Shown: positions 9,733 to 18,405, counted from the stretch's first letter. The stretch: 64,000 nt of DNA from Streptomyces sp. DH5 (GCF_020873915.1 NZ_JAHWGP010000014.1:1-64000), one strand, 5' to 3'. A program made the numbers and translations. The notes: generated by a model not told the origin, from the sequence alone.

Positions 9733-10959
9733 ATGAGCGCTGCAACCCCTCCCACCGAGCGCCGGGTCTCCGCCCGAGTCGGCGCGATCTCCGAGTCCGC
9801 CACCCTCGCCGTGGACGCCAAGGCCAAGGCCCTCAAGGCCGCCGGGCGACCGGTGATCGGCTTCGGTGCCGGTGAGCCCGACTTCCCGACGCCGGACTAC
9901 ATCGTCGAGGCCGCGATCGAGGCCTGCAAGAACCCGAAGTACCACCGCTACACGCCGGCCGGCGGTCTGCCGGAACTGAAGTCCGCGATCGCCGCCAAGA
10001 CGCTGCGCGACTCCGGTTACGAGGTGGACCCGTCCCAGATCCTCGTCACCAACGGCGGCAAGCAGGCCATCTACGAGGCGTTCGCCGCGATCCTCGACCC
10101 GGGCGACGAGGTCATCGTCCCGGCGCCGTACTGGACCACCTACCCGGAGTCCATCCGGCTGGCAGGCGGCGTCCCGGTCGAGGTCGTCGCCGACGAGACC
10201 ACCGGCTACCGCGTGAGCGTGGAGCAGCTGGAGGCGGCCCGCACGGACAGGACGAAGGTCGTCCTGTTCGTCTCCCCGTCCAACCCGACCGGCGCCGTCT
10301 ACGGCGAGGCCGAGACCGAGGCCATCGGCAAGTGGGCCGTGGAGCACGGCCTGTGGGTGCTGACGGACGAGATCTACGAGCACCTGGTCTACGGCGACGC
10401 CGTCTCCGTGTCCCTGCCCGCGCTGCTGCCCGAGCTGCGCGACAAGTGCATCGTGGTCAACGGTGTCGCGAAGACCTACGCGATGACGGGCTGGCGGGTC
10501 GGCTGGGTCATCGGCCCGAAGGACGTGGTGAAGGCCGCGACCAACCTCCAGTCGCACGCCACGTCGAACGTCTCCAACGTCGCCCAGGCCGCCGCCCTCG
10601 CCGCCGTCTCCGGTGACCTGGACGCGGTCGCGACGATGCGCGAGGCCTTCGACCGGCGGCGGAAGACCATCGTGCGGATGCTCAACGAGATCGAGGGTGT
10701 CCTGTGCCCGGAGCCCGAGGGCGCGTTCTACGCCTACCCCTCGGTGAAGGCGCTGATCGGCAAGGAGATCCGGGGCAAGCGCCCGCAGGACTCGGTCGAG
10801 CTGGCCGCGCTCATCCTGGAGGAGGCCGAGGTCGCGGTGGTGCCCGGTGAGGCGTTCGGCACCCCGGGCTACCTGCGGCTGTCGTACGCGCTCGGCGACG
10901 AGGACCTCGTCGAGGGCGTGAGCCGGATCCAGAAGCTGCTCGCGGAGGCGCGGGACTGA
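9733..10959 (+). CDS. aspC: aspartate-type class I/II aminotransferase
   Basis: PLP-dependent aminotransferase, fold type I (408 aa), probably aspartate aminotransferase (aspartate + 2-oxoglutarate to oxaloacetate + glutamate). The PLP lysine is in the [15 protein letters not shown] block; [12 protein letters not shown] and the final GYLRLSYAL arginine region are also typical. Start ATG 9733 is chosen by conservation ([27 protein letters not shown]); the ribosome site is weak, so a short or absent leader is possible. Faces away from tRNA-Trp and ends in a strong terminator. The symbol is by family; exact substrate was not tested. Confidence 0.88.
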   Translation: MSAATPPTERRVSARVGAISESATLAVDAKAKALKAAGRPVIGFGAGEPDFPTPDYIVEAAIEACKNPKYHRYTPAGGLPELKSAIAAKTLRDSGYEVDPSQILVTNGGKQAIYEAFAAILDPGDEVIVPAPYWTTYPESIRLAGGVPVEVVADETTGYRVSVEQLEAARTDRTKVVLFVSPSNPTGAVYGEAETEAIGKWAVEHGLWVLTDEIYEHLVYGDAVSVSLPALLPELRDKCIVVNGVAKTYAMTGWRVGWVIGPKDVVKAATNLQSHATSNVSNVAQAAALAAVSGDLDAVATMREAFDRRRKTIVRMLNEIEGVLCPEPEGAFYAYPSVKALIGKEIRGKRPQDSVELAALILEEAEVAVVPGEAFGTPGYLRLSYALGDEDLVEGVSRIQKLLAEARD

Positions 10960-10973
10960 CTTCCCCCTTCATC

Positions 10974-11008
10974 ACAGGGGCGCCCGGATTCACCCCGGGC
11001 GCCCCTGT
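10974..11008 (+). terminator. terminator after the aminotransferase gene
   Basis: A 14-bp perfect stem ACAGGGGCGCCCGG/CCGGGCGCCCCTGT (10974-10987 with 10995-11008), 7-nt loop, followed by TCGTTTGTG. It lies 14 bp after the aminotransferase stop. Confidence 0.85.
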
Positions 11009-11081
11009 TCGTTTGTGCGAGCAAGACCACGAAAGGTGAAAGCGCTACCGGCACGGACGGGACGTGCGGCAGGATCTGGGA

Positions 11082-12122
11082 ATGGAGCGTGTACGTGATG
11101 TCTCTGAGCTGCCGAAAGCCCATCTCCACCTGCACTTCACCGGGTCCATGCGGCCCGCCACCCTGCTGGAGCTGGCCGACAAGTACGGGGTCCGCCTGCC
11201 CGAGGCGCTGACCGACGCGCTGACCGGCGGGGAGCCGCCGAGACTGCGGGCCACGGACGAGCGCGGCTGGTTCCGCTTCCAGCGGCTGTACGACGCCGCG
11301 CGCTCGTGCCTGCGCGAGCCGGAGGACATCCAGCGGCTGGTGCGGGAGGCGGCGGAGGAGGATGTGCGCGACGGCTCGGGCTGGCTGGAGATCCAGGTCG
11401 ACCCGACGTCGTACGCACCCCGGCTGGGCGGGCTGATCCCGACGTTGGAGATCATCCTGGACGCGGTGGACTCGGCGATGCGGGACACCGGGATCGGGAT
11501 GCGGGTGCTGGTGGCCGCGAACCGGATGAAGCATCCCCTGGACGCGCGGACACTGGCCCGGCTCGCGGTGCGGTACGCGGACCGGGGCGTGGTCGGGTTC
11601 GGGCTGTCCAACGACGAACGGCGCGGGATGGCCCGCGACTTCGACCGCGCGTTCGCGATCGCCCGGGACGGCGGGCTGCTGTCCGCTCCGCACGGCGGCG
11701 AGCTGGCGGGCCCCGCGTCGGTGCGTGACTGCCTGGACGACCTGGAGGCGCACCGGATCGGGCACGGCGTGCGGGCGGCGGACGACCCGCGGCTGATGCA
11801 GCGGCTCGCGGACCGTCAGGTGACCTGCGAGGTGTGTCCGGCGTCCAACGTGGCGCTGGGTGTCTACGAGAAGCCCGAGGACGTACCGCTGCGGACGCTG
11901 TTCGAGGCGGGCGTGCCGCTGGCGCTGGGCGCGGACGATCCGCTGCTCTTCGGCTCCCGGCTGGCCGCGCAGTACGAGATCGCCCGCGTCCACCACGGTT
12001 TCACGGACGCGGAGCTCGCGGAGGTGGCCCGCCAGTCGGTGCGGGGCTCGGCGGCCCCCGAGGACGTGAAGGCGAAACTGCTGTCCGGCGTCGACGACTG
12101 GCTCACCGCCCCGGTCGCCTGA
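11082..12122 (+). CDS. add: adenosine deaminase family protein
   Basis: Zn-dependent amidohydrolase fold, 346 aa; family members deaminate adenosine or deoxyadenosine to inosine, though some act on related purines. Metal ligands are visible: HLHLHF near the N terminus, LSAPHGGE, ..AHRIGHGV and the GADDPLLF aspartates. The N-terminal motif reads HFTGS rather than the commoner HLDG(S/T), so substrate scope may differ from textbook ADA. ATG 11082 is preferred over the GTG at 11064 because AGGA sits 7 nt upstream. The last 20 bp overlap the convergent gene. Confidence 0.85.
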   Translation: MERVRDVSELPKAHLHLHFTGSMRPATLLELADKYGVRLPEALTDALTGGEPPRLRATDERGWFRFQRLYDAARSCLREPEDIQRLVREAAEEDVRDGSGWLEIQVDPTSYAPRLGGLIPTLEIILDAVDSAMRDTGIGMRVLVAANRMKHPLDARTLARLAVRYADRGVVGFGLSNDERRGMARDFDRAFAIARDGGLLSAPHGGELAGPASVRDCLDDLEAHRIGHGVRAADDPRLMQRLADRQVTCEVCPASNVALGVYEKPEDVPLRTLFEAGVPLALGADDPLLFGSRLAAQYEIARVHHGFTDAELAEVARQSVRGSAAPEDVKAKLLSGVDDWLTAPVA

Positions 12123-12774
12123 AGTGGGCGTAGGGCGGGTACGGCTTGAAGCAGACCAGCACCTCGTGGGGGTGCCCGCCACCAGGCTGCCGAGTGAGGC
12201 CGGGGATGCTCGAGACCATGGCCGGGTGCCCCTTCGCGACGCCCTTCCGGCGCGGCCCCCAGCCCGCGGCGTGGGCGAGGGACATCGCCGTCTCGGCGAA
12301 GACGTCCCGGCTGCCGAAGAGGAAGAACGTCCGGGCGTACGTGACGTGCCGCAACGCGTCCCGGCAGTCCGCACGCCCCGCTCGCCGGCGCCACGCGGCC
12401 GCGTCCCGGTCCGTGCGCCCCTCGTCGGTGCGGACCGTGAGGGGCGTGCCCCGGCCGAGCGCGCGACCCAGCCGAGGCCATGTGCTGGGCCGCAGTCCGT
12501 AGGAGTGGTGGACCAGGACCAGGTCCACCAGCTCGCCGGCGCCCTCGTCCGGCGGCACGCCGTCGCGCAGCGGCAGGTGGACGATCGTGTGCCGTGAGTA
12601 GGCCGCGAAGGAGAACAGGCCGGCGAGCCGGTTCAGCCCGTCGTGGTCACCGAGCAGCAGGCCGACGGGCTCCGGCGCGCGCAGGGAGGTGTGGCGCAGG
12701 GGGTGCAGGGGCTGGACGACGCGGTGCTCGCGCGGACCGGTCCGGGGACGGAACTGGCGCAGGCTCAGACGCAT
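12103..12774 (-). CDS. conserved hypothetical protein
   Basis: I do not recognise a family. The 223-aa frame has strong third-position GC bias, and GTGAGG lies upstream of ATG 12774. It contains a hydrophobic patch (VGLLLGDHDGLNRLAGLFSFAAY), an HRD-free, His-rich middle (LVLVHHSYGLRP) and an aromatic C terminus (CFKPYPPYAHF). The segment RTFFLFGSRDVFAETAMSLAHAAGWGPR looks structured. No signal peptide or clear transmembrane span. It is tail-to-tail with add (20-bp overlap) and just downstream of murB on the same strand (63-bp gap). Confidence 0.7.
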   Translation of the reverse strand: MRLSLRQFRPRTGPREHRVVQPLHPLRHTSLRAPEPVGLLLGDHDGLNRLAGLFSFAAYSRHTIVHLPLRDGVPPDEGAGELVDLVLVHHSYGLRPSTWPRLGRALGRGTPLTVRTDEGRTDRDAAAWRRRAGRADCRDALRHVTYARTFFLFGSRDVFAETAMSLAHAAGWGPRRKGVAKGHPAMVSSIPGLTRQPGGGHPHEVLVCFKPYPPYAHFRRPGR

Positions 12775-12837
12775 GGGCTCGGCCTCACCGGCCCAGGATC
12801 GCGGGCGCGGGTGCCGGGCGGCAACGGAGATTCGCCG

Positions 12838-13893
12838 CTACAGGGTCACGCCCACCGTGACCGGCTCGTTGACCAGGGTGATCCCGAAGGCGTCCCGCAC
12901 CCCGGCGACGACCTCGCGGGCGAGTGCCAGCAGGTCCTCGGTGGTCGCCTCCCCGCGGTTGGTGAGGGCGAGGGTGTGCTTGGTGGAGATGCGGGCGGGC
13001 CCGTGGCCGTAGCCCTTGGTGAAGCCGGCCTTGTCGATCAGCCAGGCCGCGGAGGTCTTGGTGCGCCCCTCGCCCGCGGGGTACGCGGGGGCCTCGGCAC
13101 CGTCACCGAGCCGTTCCCGAACGCGCGCGCGGAACGCGGCGAACGCCTCGTCGTCGAGGATCGGGTTGGTGAAGAAGGAACCGGCCGACCAGGTGTCGTG
13201 GTCGTCGGGGTCCAGCACCATGCCCTTGCCGGCGCGCAGCCCCAGGACCGTCTCGCGGGCGGCGGCCAGCGGGACCCGCTCGCCCGGCGCCACGCCGAGG
13301 ACGCGGGCCGTCTCGGCGTACCTGACGGGCCCGGACAGTCCGCCGGCGTCCTCCAGGGCGAAGCGCACGCGCAGGACGACGTACCGCTCGGGGTCGGACT
13401 TGAAGCGGCTGTGACGGTATGAGAAGGCGCACTCGGCGTTGCTCAGGGTGATGGTCTCGCGGGCCCGGCGGTCGTAGGCAACGACCTCGGTGATGGTGGA
13501 GGAGACCTCCTGTCCGTACGCCCCGACGTTCTGGATCGGGGTGGCGCCCGCCGAGCCGGGGATGCCGGCGAGGCATTCGACACCGGCGAGCCCGGCCTCC
13601 ACGGTGCGGGCGACGGCGTCGGTCCACACCTCGCCCGCGGCCAGCTCCAGTCGCGTGCCGTCCAGGGTGAAACCCCTGGTCGCGACGACGAGGGCGGTGC
13701 CGTCGAAGCCCTTGTCGCCGATGACCAGGTTGGAGCCGCCGCCGATGATCAGCAGCGGGGTGCCGCTGTCGTCGGCGTCGCGGACGACGGCGATCACCTC
13801 GTCGTCGGACGTCGCGGTGACCAGCCGGGTCGCGGGGCCGCCCAGCCGGAAGGTGGTGAGCGGGGCGAGGGGGGCGTCGTGGAGTTCCTGCAC
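12838..13893 (-). CDS. murB: UDP-N-acetylenolpyruvoylglucosamine reductase MurB
   Basis: FAD-dependent reduction of UDP-GlcNAc-enolpyruvate to UDP-MurNAc, the second committed step of peptidoglycan synthesis (351 aa from the GTG at 13893; an upstream GTG at 13917 would add 8 residues). Conservation normally begins at QELHDAPLAPLTTFRLGGPA, supporting the shorter start. FAD-binding IIGGGSNLVIGD, the GIPGSAGATPIQNVGAYGQE loop, the catalytic serine region SAGSFFTNP, and a C-terminal glutamate in NEPVTVG are all present. It lies 45 bp downstream of the MaoC pair on the same strand. Confidence 0.95.
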   Translation of the reverse strand: MQELHDAPLAPLTTFRLGGPATRLVTATSDDEVIAVVRDADDSGTPLLIIGGGSNLVIGDKGFDGTALVVATRGFTLDGTRLELAAGEVWTDAVARTVEAGLAGVECLAGIPGSAGATPIQNVGAYGQEVSSTITEVVAYDRRARETITLSNAECAFSYRHSRFKSDPERYVVLRVRFALEDAGGLSGPVRYAETARVLGVAPGERVPLAAARETVLGLRAGKGMVLDPDDHDTWSAGSFFTNPILDDEAFAAFRARVRERLGDGAEAPAYPAGEGRTKTSAAWLIDKAGFTKGYGHGPARISTKHTLALTNRGEATTEDLLALAREVVAGVRDAFGITLVNEPVTVGVTL

Positions 13894-13938
13894 GGGCTCA
13901 AGACTACGAGACGGCACCGACAGCCCCGCTCCCCCGGC

Positions 13939-14367
13939 TCAGCCCAGCCGAACGACGGCGCGCGACATGCCCAGGACCTTCTGCCCGGCGCTGGTCGCGA
14001 TGAGGTCCACGCGGACGGTGTCGTCGTCGAGCTTGGCGGCGACCTTGCCGCCGACCTCGATGACGGCACCCCGGTCGTCGTTGGGGACGACGACCGGACG
14101 GGTGAAGCGGACGCCGTACTCGACGACCGCGCCCGGGTCGCCCACCCAGTCGGTCACCACGCGGATCGCCTCGGCCATGGTGAACATGCCGTGCGCGATG
14201 ACGTCGGGCAGGCCGACATCCTTGGCGAACTTCTCGTTCCAGTGGATGGGGTTGAAGTCGCCGGAGGCGCCCGCGTACCGGACGAGCGTGGCGCGGGTCA
14301 CAGGGAACGTCTGTGCGGGCAGCTCGGTGCCGACCTCGACGTCGGCGTAGGAGATCTTCGCCGTCAT
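13939..14367 (-). CDS. MaoC-fold dehydratase, HadB-like
   Basis: Hot-dog fold (R)-specific hydratase/dehydratase subunit (142 aa). The hydratase-2 motif with the catalytic Asp/His is visible: YAGASGDFNPIHWNE. It pairs with the upstream gene; in mycobacteria the same place (between rpmG and the secE region) holds hadA-hadB-hadC, whose products dehydrate beta-hydroxyacyl-ACP for mycolic acids. Streptomyces make no mycolates, so the substrate here is unknown. ATG 14367 lies 9 bp after the upstream stop; a GTG at 14379 overlaps that stop (GTGA) and is an alternative start. Confidence 0.85.
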   Translation of the reverse strand: MTAKISYADVEVGTELPAQTFPVTRATLVRYAGASGDFNPIHWNEKFAKDVGLPDVIAHGMFTMAEAIRVVTDWVGDPGAVVEYGVRFTRPVVVPNDDRGAVIEVGGKVAAKLDDDTVRVDLIATSAGQKVLGMSRAVVRLG

Positions 14368-14375
14368 GGTGTGAT

Positions 14376-14828
14376 TCACGCCTCCTCGGCCGCGCGGGCG
14401 ACCAGTTTGGTCCAGGCGGTCACGACGTGTTCGCCGTTCTGGTCGTGCACCTCGCCGCGGATGTCCAGTATGTCGTTGCCGGCCATCGACCTGATCGTCT
14501 CGATGGTCGAGGTGACGGTGAGCCGGTCACCGGCGCGCACCGGCCGGCTGTACGCGAACTTCTGGTCGCCGTGCACCACCCGGCTGTAGTCCAGGCCGAG
14601 CAGGGGATCGGCGACGACCTCACCGGCGGCCTTGAAGGTGATGGCGAACACGAAGGTCGGTGGCGCGATCACATCGGGGTGGCCGAGCGCCTTGGCGGCC
14701 TCCACGTCCGTGTACGCCGGATTGGCGTCTCCCACTGCCTCGGCGAACTCACGGATCTTCTCCCGGCCCACCTCGTAGGGCTCGGTGGGCGGGTAGCTCC
14801 GCCCGGCGAAGGACTGGTCGAGCGCCAT
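14376..14828 (-). CDS. MaoC-like N-terminal (FAS1-type) dehydratase, HadA/UPF0336-like
   Basis: 150-aa hot-dog protein resembling HadA/UPF0336, the partner that positions the acyl chain for the HadB-type catalytic subunit. Recognisable motifs: SYPPTEPYEVGREKIREFA, IAPPTFVFAI and VHGDQKFAYSRPVRAGD. ATG 14828 has AGGAGG 8 nt upstream. Forms a two-gene unit with the HadB-like gene downstream and follows rpmG after a terminator. Confidence 0.87.
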   Translation of the reverse strand: MALDQSFAGRSYPPTEPYEVGREKIREFAEAVGDANPAYTDVEAAKALGHPDVIAPPTFVFAITFKAAGEVVADPLLGLDYSRVVHGDQKFAYSRPVRAGDRLTVTSTIETIRSMAGNDILDIRGEVHDQNGEHVVTAWTKLVARAAEEA

Positions 14829-14922
14829 GCGCGCGGCACCTCCTGTGTCTGCCTGTTCTCTGGACTGTCCCGACGGGCCCGTGTCGGCCCGTCCGCGGTC
14901 GGCCGGTGGTGGTGGGGAAACG

Positions 14923-14961
14923 ACACGAGGCCGCCCCCCGAGTGGGGAGACGGCCTCGTGT
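14923..14961 (-). terminator. terminator after rpmG
   Basis: An 11-bp stem ACACGAGGCCG/CGGCCTCGTGT (14923-14933 with 14951-14961) plus inner C4/G4 pairing, starting 12 bp after the rpmG stop. It separates rpmG from the dehydratase pair. Confidence 0.75.
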
Positions 14962-14972
14962 ACGAGCCTGTT

Positions 14973-15137
14973 TTACCGCGTTTCGCGGTGCGCGGTGTGC
15001 GCGTTGCAACGCGGGCAGTGCTTCTTCATCTCAAGACGGTCCGGGTTGTTACGCCGGTTCTTCTTGGTGATGTAGTTCCGCTCCTTGCACTCCACGCAGG
15101 CCAGCGTGATCTTCGGGCGGACGTCGGTGGCAGCCAC
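14973..15137 (-). CDS. rpmG: 50S ribosomal protein L33
   Basis: 54-aa ribosomal protein with the sequence [17 protein letters not shown] and a C-terminal [11 protein letters not shown]. The four cysteines (CxxC...CxxC) mark the zinc-binding (C+) form of L33; Zur-regulated C-minus paralogs usually lie elsewhere. GTG start at 15137 with AAGGAG about 8 nt upstream. Co-oriented with and just downstream of tRNA-Thr and tRNA-Met, probably in one transcript. Confidence 0.95.
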   Translation of the reverse strand: MAATDVRPKITLACVECKERNYITKKNRRNNPDRLEMKKHCPRCNAHTAHRETR

Positions 15138-15225
15138 GTGAGTGCTCCTTGACGGACGGATTGACTGTATTTACGCAAGAAGAGTAGCCGATCGAAGGAC
15201 CGACCCCGCAATCGGCTACTGTCTG

Positions 15226-15298
15226 TAGCGGTGACCGGACTTGAACCGGTGACACAGCGATTATGAGCCGCTTGCTCTACCGACTGAGCTACACCGCT
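15226..15298 (-). tRNA. tRNA-Met (CAT anticodon, elongator)
   Basis: A 73-nt cloverleaf with acceptor AGCGGTG/CACCGCT (15298-15292 with 15233-15227), anticodon arm GCGGCTCATAATCGC (CAT) and T-arm GGTTCAAGTCC. The fully paired first acceptor base indicates the elongator rather than the initiator form. Confidence 0.93.
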
Positions 15299-15344
15299 TT
15301 GATGCGATCGGGCCCCGCCTCGCGACGGGAACCTCACACACCAG

Positions 15345-15417
15345 AGCCCCAAAACGGAATCGAACCGTTGACCTTCTCCTTACCATGGAGACGCTCTGCC
15401 GACTGAGCTATTGGGGC
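15345..15417 (-). tRNA. tRNA-Thr (GGT anticodon)
   Basis: 73 nt; acceptor GCCCCAA/TTGGGGC (15417-15411 with 15352-15346), anticodon arm TCTCCATGGTAAGGAGA (GGT), T-arm GGTTCGATTCC. First gene of the tRNA-Thr/tRNA-Met/rpmG unit. Confidence 0.95.
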
Positions 15418-15428
15418 GAGCGAGGAAG

Positions 15429-15458
15429 ACATTACACGGTCCGCAGCCGTTCGCCCAA
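15429..15458 (-). promoter_or_regulatory. predicted promoter of the tRNA-Thr/Met-rpmG unit
   Basis: Minus-strand TTGGGC (15458-15453), 18-bp spacer and TAATGT (15434-15429) end 11 bp before the 5' end of tRNA-Thr. This is the position expected of a strong stable-RNA promoter. Confidence 0.6.
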
Positions 15459-15621
15459 ATCCGTTTCGGGTGCCCTGTCCCCTCACGAAGACCACGCCGG
15501 TACGACTATTGCGCTCCTCCCGGCGGGCGGCGGGGGGCCGTCCTAGGCTCGTCTCACTCTGCGTGATCTTGCCCCCGTGCGCTGCGCGTCCACGTGCCGC
15601 AGCCGGAGCCCCAGGAGTGTG

Positions 15622-16887
15622 ATGCCCGACAGCCAGCCGCAGCCGCCGTCCGACTCGGGGCCGTCACCCACGGGTTCACCTCCGGTCGGCCCGGCGCCCT
15701 TGCTGTTGTGCGGAGCGCGGCTCACCGACGGCCGGACCGTGGACGTGCGGCTGGACGGCGGGCGCATCGAGGTGGTCGGCACGGCGGGCAGCCTGGCGGC
15801 GGACGGCACACGTGCGTGCGGCACCCGGGTCGACCTCACCGGCTACCTGCTGCTGCCGGCCCCCGTCGAACCCCACGCCCACGCCGACACCGCCCTGTCC
15901 GCCGACGCCGACGGGCCCGTCTCGTACGAACCCGGGAACGTCCGGCGCCGTGCGACGGAGGCGGCGCTGCTGCAACTCGGGCACGGCGCGACGGCACTGC
16001 GGGCCCATGTGCGGGTGGGTGACCTGGCCGGACTGGGCGCGCTGACCGCCGTACTGGAGGCCGGGCGCTCACTGCGCGGGCTGGCCGAGCTGACGACCGT
16101 GGCGATGCCGCGGGTGCTGACCGGGGTGGCCGGGGCGGAAGGGCGCGCGGTGCTGCGCGACGCGCTGAAGATGGGGGCGGCCGTGGTGGGCGGCTGCCCC
16201 GACCTCGACCCCGATCCCACGGGCTACGTGGAGACGGCCCTCGAGGTCGCCGAGGAGCACGGCTGCCCCGTCGACCTGCACACGGACGCCACCGACCCCG
16301 CCCGGCTGGCCCGGTTCGCGGCCATGGCGGGCGGGTTGCGGCCGGGCGTCGCCTTCGGCCCGTGCGGCGGCCTCGCGGCGCTGCCGGCCGAACTGGCCGC
16401 CCGTACCGCGGACCGGCTCGCGGCGGCCGGGGTGGCGGTGGTGTGCCTGCCCCAGGGCGGCTGCGGCCCCGTGGACGTCCGTTCCGCGGCCCCGGTGCGG
16501 CTGTTGCGGTCGGCGGGGGTGCGGGTGGCCGCGGGCAGCGGCGCCCTGCGGGACGTGACGAACCCGGTGGGCCGCGGTGACCCGCTGGAGGCGGCCTACC
16601 TGCTGGCCTCGTGCCAGGGACTGTCCGCGGAGGACGCGTACGCCACGGTGAGCGCGTCCGCGCGGGCGGCTCTCGGGCTGCCCGAGGTGCGCGTGGAGGC
16701 CGGTTTCCCGGCGGAACTGCTGGCGGTCCGCGGCGAGGCGCTCCCGGGCGCTCTGTCACTGGCGTACAGCCGGATCGTGGTCCACGAGGGCCGGGTGGTC
16801 GCGCGGACGAGCGCGGTGCGGGAGTACTGCGACTCGGCGGGCGGGGCGGCTCCGGGACTGCCCCGACAGGGGCGGGGGCCCGCGTAG
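15622..16887 (+). CDS. amidohydrolase family protein, cytosine-deaminase-like
   Basis: 421-aa metal-dependent hydrolase of the amidohydrolase superfamily, closest in motif order to CodA-type cytosine/guanine deaminases. HxH motif in APVEPHAHADTAL, a later metal-ligand region DLHTD, and the C-terminal aspartate region SGALRDVTNPVG followed by composite-domain strands. The position that reads HDD in CodA is ALRD here, and the TIM-barrel helices are Ala-rich, so the actual substrate is uncertain. ATG 15622 follows AGGAG by 4 nt. First gene past the tRNA cluster, divergent from it. Confidence 0.75.
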   Translation: MPDSQPQPPSDSGPSPTGSPPVGPAPLLLCGARLTDGRTVDVRLDGGRIEVVGTAGSLAADGTRACGTRVDLTGYLLLPAPVEPHAHADTALSADADGPVSYEPGNVRRRATEAALLQLGHGATALRAHVRVGDLAGLGALTAVLEAGRSLRGLAELTTVAMPRVLTGVAGAEGRAVLRDALKMGAAVVGGCPDLDPDPTGYVETALEVAEEHGCPVDLHTDATDPARLARFAAMAGGLRPGVAFGPCGGLAALPAELAARTADRLAAAGVAVVCLPQGGCGPVDVRSAAPVRLLRSAGVRVAAGSGALRDVTNPVGRGDPLEAAYLLASCQGLSAEDAYATVSASARAALGLPEVRVEAGFPAELLAVRGEALPGALSLAYSRIVVHEGRVVARTSAVREYCDSAGGAAPGLPRQGRGPA

Positions 16888-17049
16888 GGCGCGCGGGCAC
16901 GGGGCCTGCCCAGGGCACGGTCTTCACCGCGCGGACGTCGGCCGACGGGTCGCGGGAGGTCTCGGCGTGTCGTGGCGTGTCGTGGCATGTCTCAGCGTGT
17001 CGCGGGAGTCGCACGGCAGATGCCGTCGCCCCGGCGTACGGTCGGAGAC

Positions 17050-17706
17050 ATGCGCATTGTCATCGCTGGTGGTCATGGTCAGATCGCGCTGCGGCTGGAG
17101 CGGCTGCTCGCCGCGCGCGGGGACGAGGCGGCGGGCATCATCCGCAAGCCCGAACAGGCGGACGAGCTCCGGCAACTGGGCGCCGAACCGGTCGTCCTCG
17201 ACCTGGAGTCGGCGTCGGTGGAGGAGGTCGCCGAGCGGCTCGAGGGCGCGGACGCGGCGGTGTTCGCGGCGGGCGCGGGCCCGGGCAGCGGGGTCGAGCG
17301 CAAGGAGACGGTGGACAAGGCGGCGGCGGTGCTCTTCGCCGACGCGGCCGTCCGCGCGGGCGTACGTCGCTTCGTCATCGTGTCGTCCATGGGCGCGGAC
17401 CCGGCGCACCAGGGCGACGAGGTCTTCGACGTGTACCTGCGCGCCAAGGGCGAGGCGGACGCCTACGTGCGGGGTCTGGACGCCCTCGACTGGACGGTCC
17501 TGCGCCCCGGCCAGCTCACCGACGACGCCGGCACCGGCCTGGTCCGCCTCGAGGCCCACACGGGCCGCGGCCCGATCCCCCGCGACGACGTGGCCGCCGT
17601 CCTCGCGGAACTGGTGGACACCCCCGCGACGGCCGGCCTGACCCTGGAACTCATCAGCGGCGCCGCGCCGGTGTCGGTGGCCGTCAAGTCGGTGGCGGGC
17701 AACTGA
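17050..17706 (+). CDS. NAD(P)-binding Rossmann-fold protein (atypical SDR)
   Basis: 218-aa single-domain NAD(P)H-binding protein of the NmrA/YwnB-like atypical SDR group. N-terminal dinucleotide motif MRIVIAGGHGQIALRLERLL; later FVIVSSMGAD and YLRAKGEADAYVR, with the Y-x3-K-type pair in altered form. Such proteins act as small-molecule reductases or redox sensors; no function can be assigned. ATG 17050 has GGAG at -8. The 160 bp upstream contain imperfect repeats of CGTGTCGTGG. Confidence 0.8.
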   Translation: MRIVIAGGHGQIALRLERLLAARGDEAAGIIRKPEQADELRQLGAEPVVLDLESASVEEVAERLEGADAAVFAAGAGPGSGVERKETVDKAAAVLFADAAVRAGVRRFVIVSSMGADPAHQGDEVFDVYLRAKGEADAYVRGLDALDWTVLRPGQLTDDAGTGLVRLEAHTGRGPIPRDDVAAVLAELVDTPATAGLTLELISGAAPVSVAVKSVAGN

Positions 17707-17719
17707 GCGGCGCCGGGCC

Positions 17720-17932
17720 CTAGAAGAGGGACATCTGCCCCGGGAACTCCGGCACCACGTGCCCGTCGAGCGATGGCTGCCCCGCCCCGAGCGGAGCCTG
17801 CCGCCTCGATCCGGGGCAGGACGTCAGCTCCCCGCTCACCCGCGCGCCGGGCGGATCGTGCCGCGCGTACCGCCCGGCGACCACGGCGATCTCACGACGG
17901 CACTCGGGACAGGCACGACGACGCGACGACAT
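17720..17932 (-). CDS. small CPxC-motif hypothetical protein
   Basis: 70-aa protein beginning MSSRRRACPECRREIAVVAG. The CPEC pair plus a later single cysteine (LTSCPG) suggest a small metal-binding or partial zinc-ribbon fold, but only three cysteines are present. The C terminus is GHVVPEFPGQMSLF. No clear ribosome site, and it may be leaderless. It is convergent with the Rossmann protein (13-bp gap). I recall similar small proteins in Streptomyces, but no function is known to me. Confidence 0.55.
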   Translation of the reverse strand: MSSRRRACPECRREIAVVAGRYARHDPPGARVSGELTSCPGSRRQAPLGAGQPSLDGHVVPEFPGQMSLF

Positions 17933-18271
17933 GCGGCCAGTGTGCCTCCTCGCCCGCACCCGCCGGAACGGACCGACACCTCGGCAGTACGGAATGGCGG
18001 AAAGGCCGGGAAGGCCGCACGGAAGCGCACGTCCGCTGAACACACTCGCCCCCTGCCCTGTAAGCAGGGCCTCCTCAACGCGCTCGGCATTCAACGGCAT
18101 TGAACGTCGGGGAGGGCCGAGAAGATGCGCGAAGAGGGCTTCCTGAGCGCTGGAGCGGGGCCGTTTTGTGTTGTGCTCACGCGAAAGGACCGCTCTCAGC
18201 TCCAGGGCGGAACCGCAGGGTGAGACACACAGGAAAAGCACCCGGGGCGACCAACCCATGCCGGTGAACGA
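17933..18271. other. intergenic stretch without a supported gene
   Basis: About 340 bp between the small CPxC protein and the tRNA-Tyr terminator. I see a short hairpin (GCCCTG-TAAG-CAGGGC, 18055-18070) and an inverted repeat TTCAA/TTGAA near 18090-18103, but no convincing coding frame. Upstream signals for the CPxC gene may lie here. Confidence 0.5.
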
Positions 18272-18317
18272 CGAAAGGGCCTGCGATCAGCATTGCTGCT
18301 GGTCACAGACCCTTTCG
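18272..18317 (-). terminator. terminator after tRNA-Tyr
   Basis: CGAAAGGG (18272-18279) pairs with CCCTTTCG (18310-18317), with further imperfect inner pairing. It begins 6 bp after the tRNA-Tyr 3' end on the minus strand. Confidence 0.7.
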
Positions 18318-18323
18318 GTCGTG

Positions 18324-18405
18324 TGGCGGCGCCAGGATTCGAACCTGGGAAGGCTGAGCCGGCAGATTTACAGTCTGCTCCCTTTGGCCGCTCGGGCACA
18401 CCGCC
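18324..18405 (-). tRNA. tRNA-Tyr (GTA anticodon)
   Basis: An 82-nt class II tRNA with a long variable arm; acceptor GGCGGTG with CGCCGCC, anticodon arm CAGACTGTAAATCTG (GTA), T-arm GGTTCGAATCC. CCA is not encoded. Confidence 0.96.
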
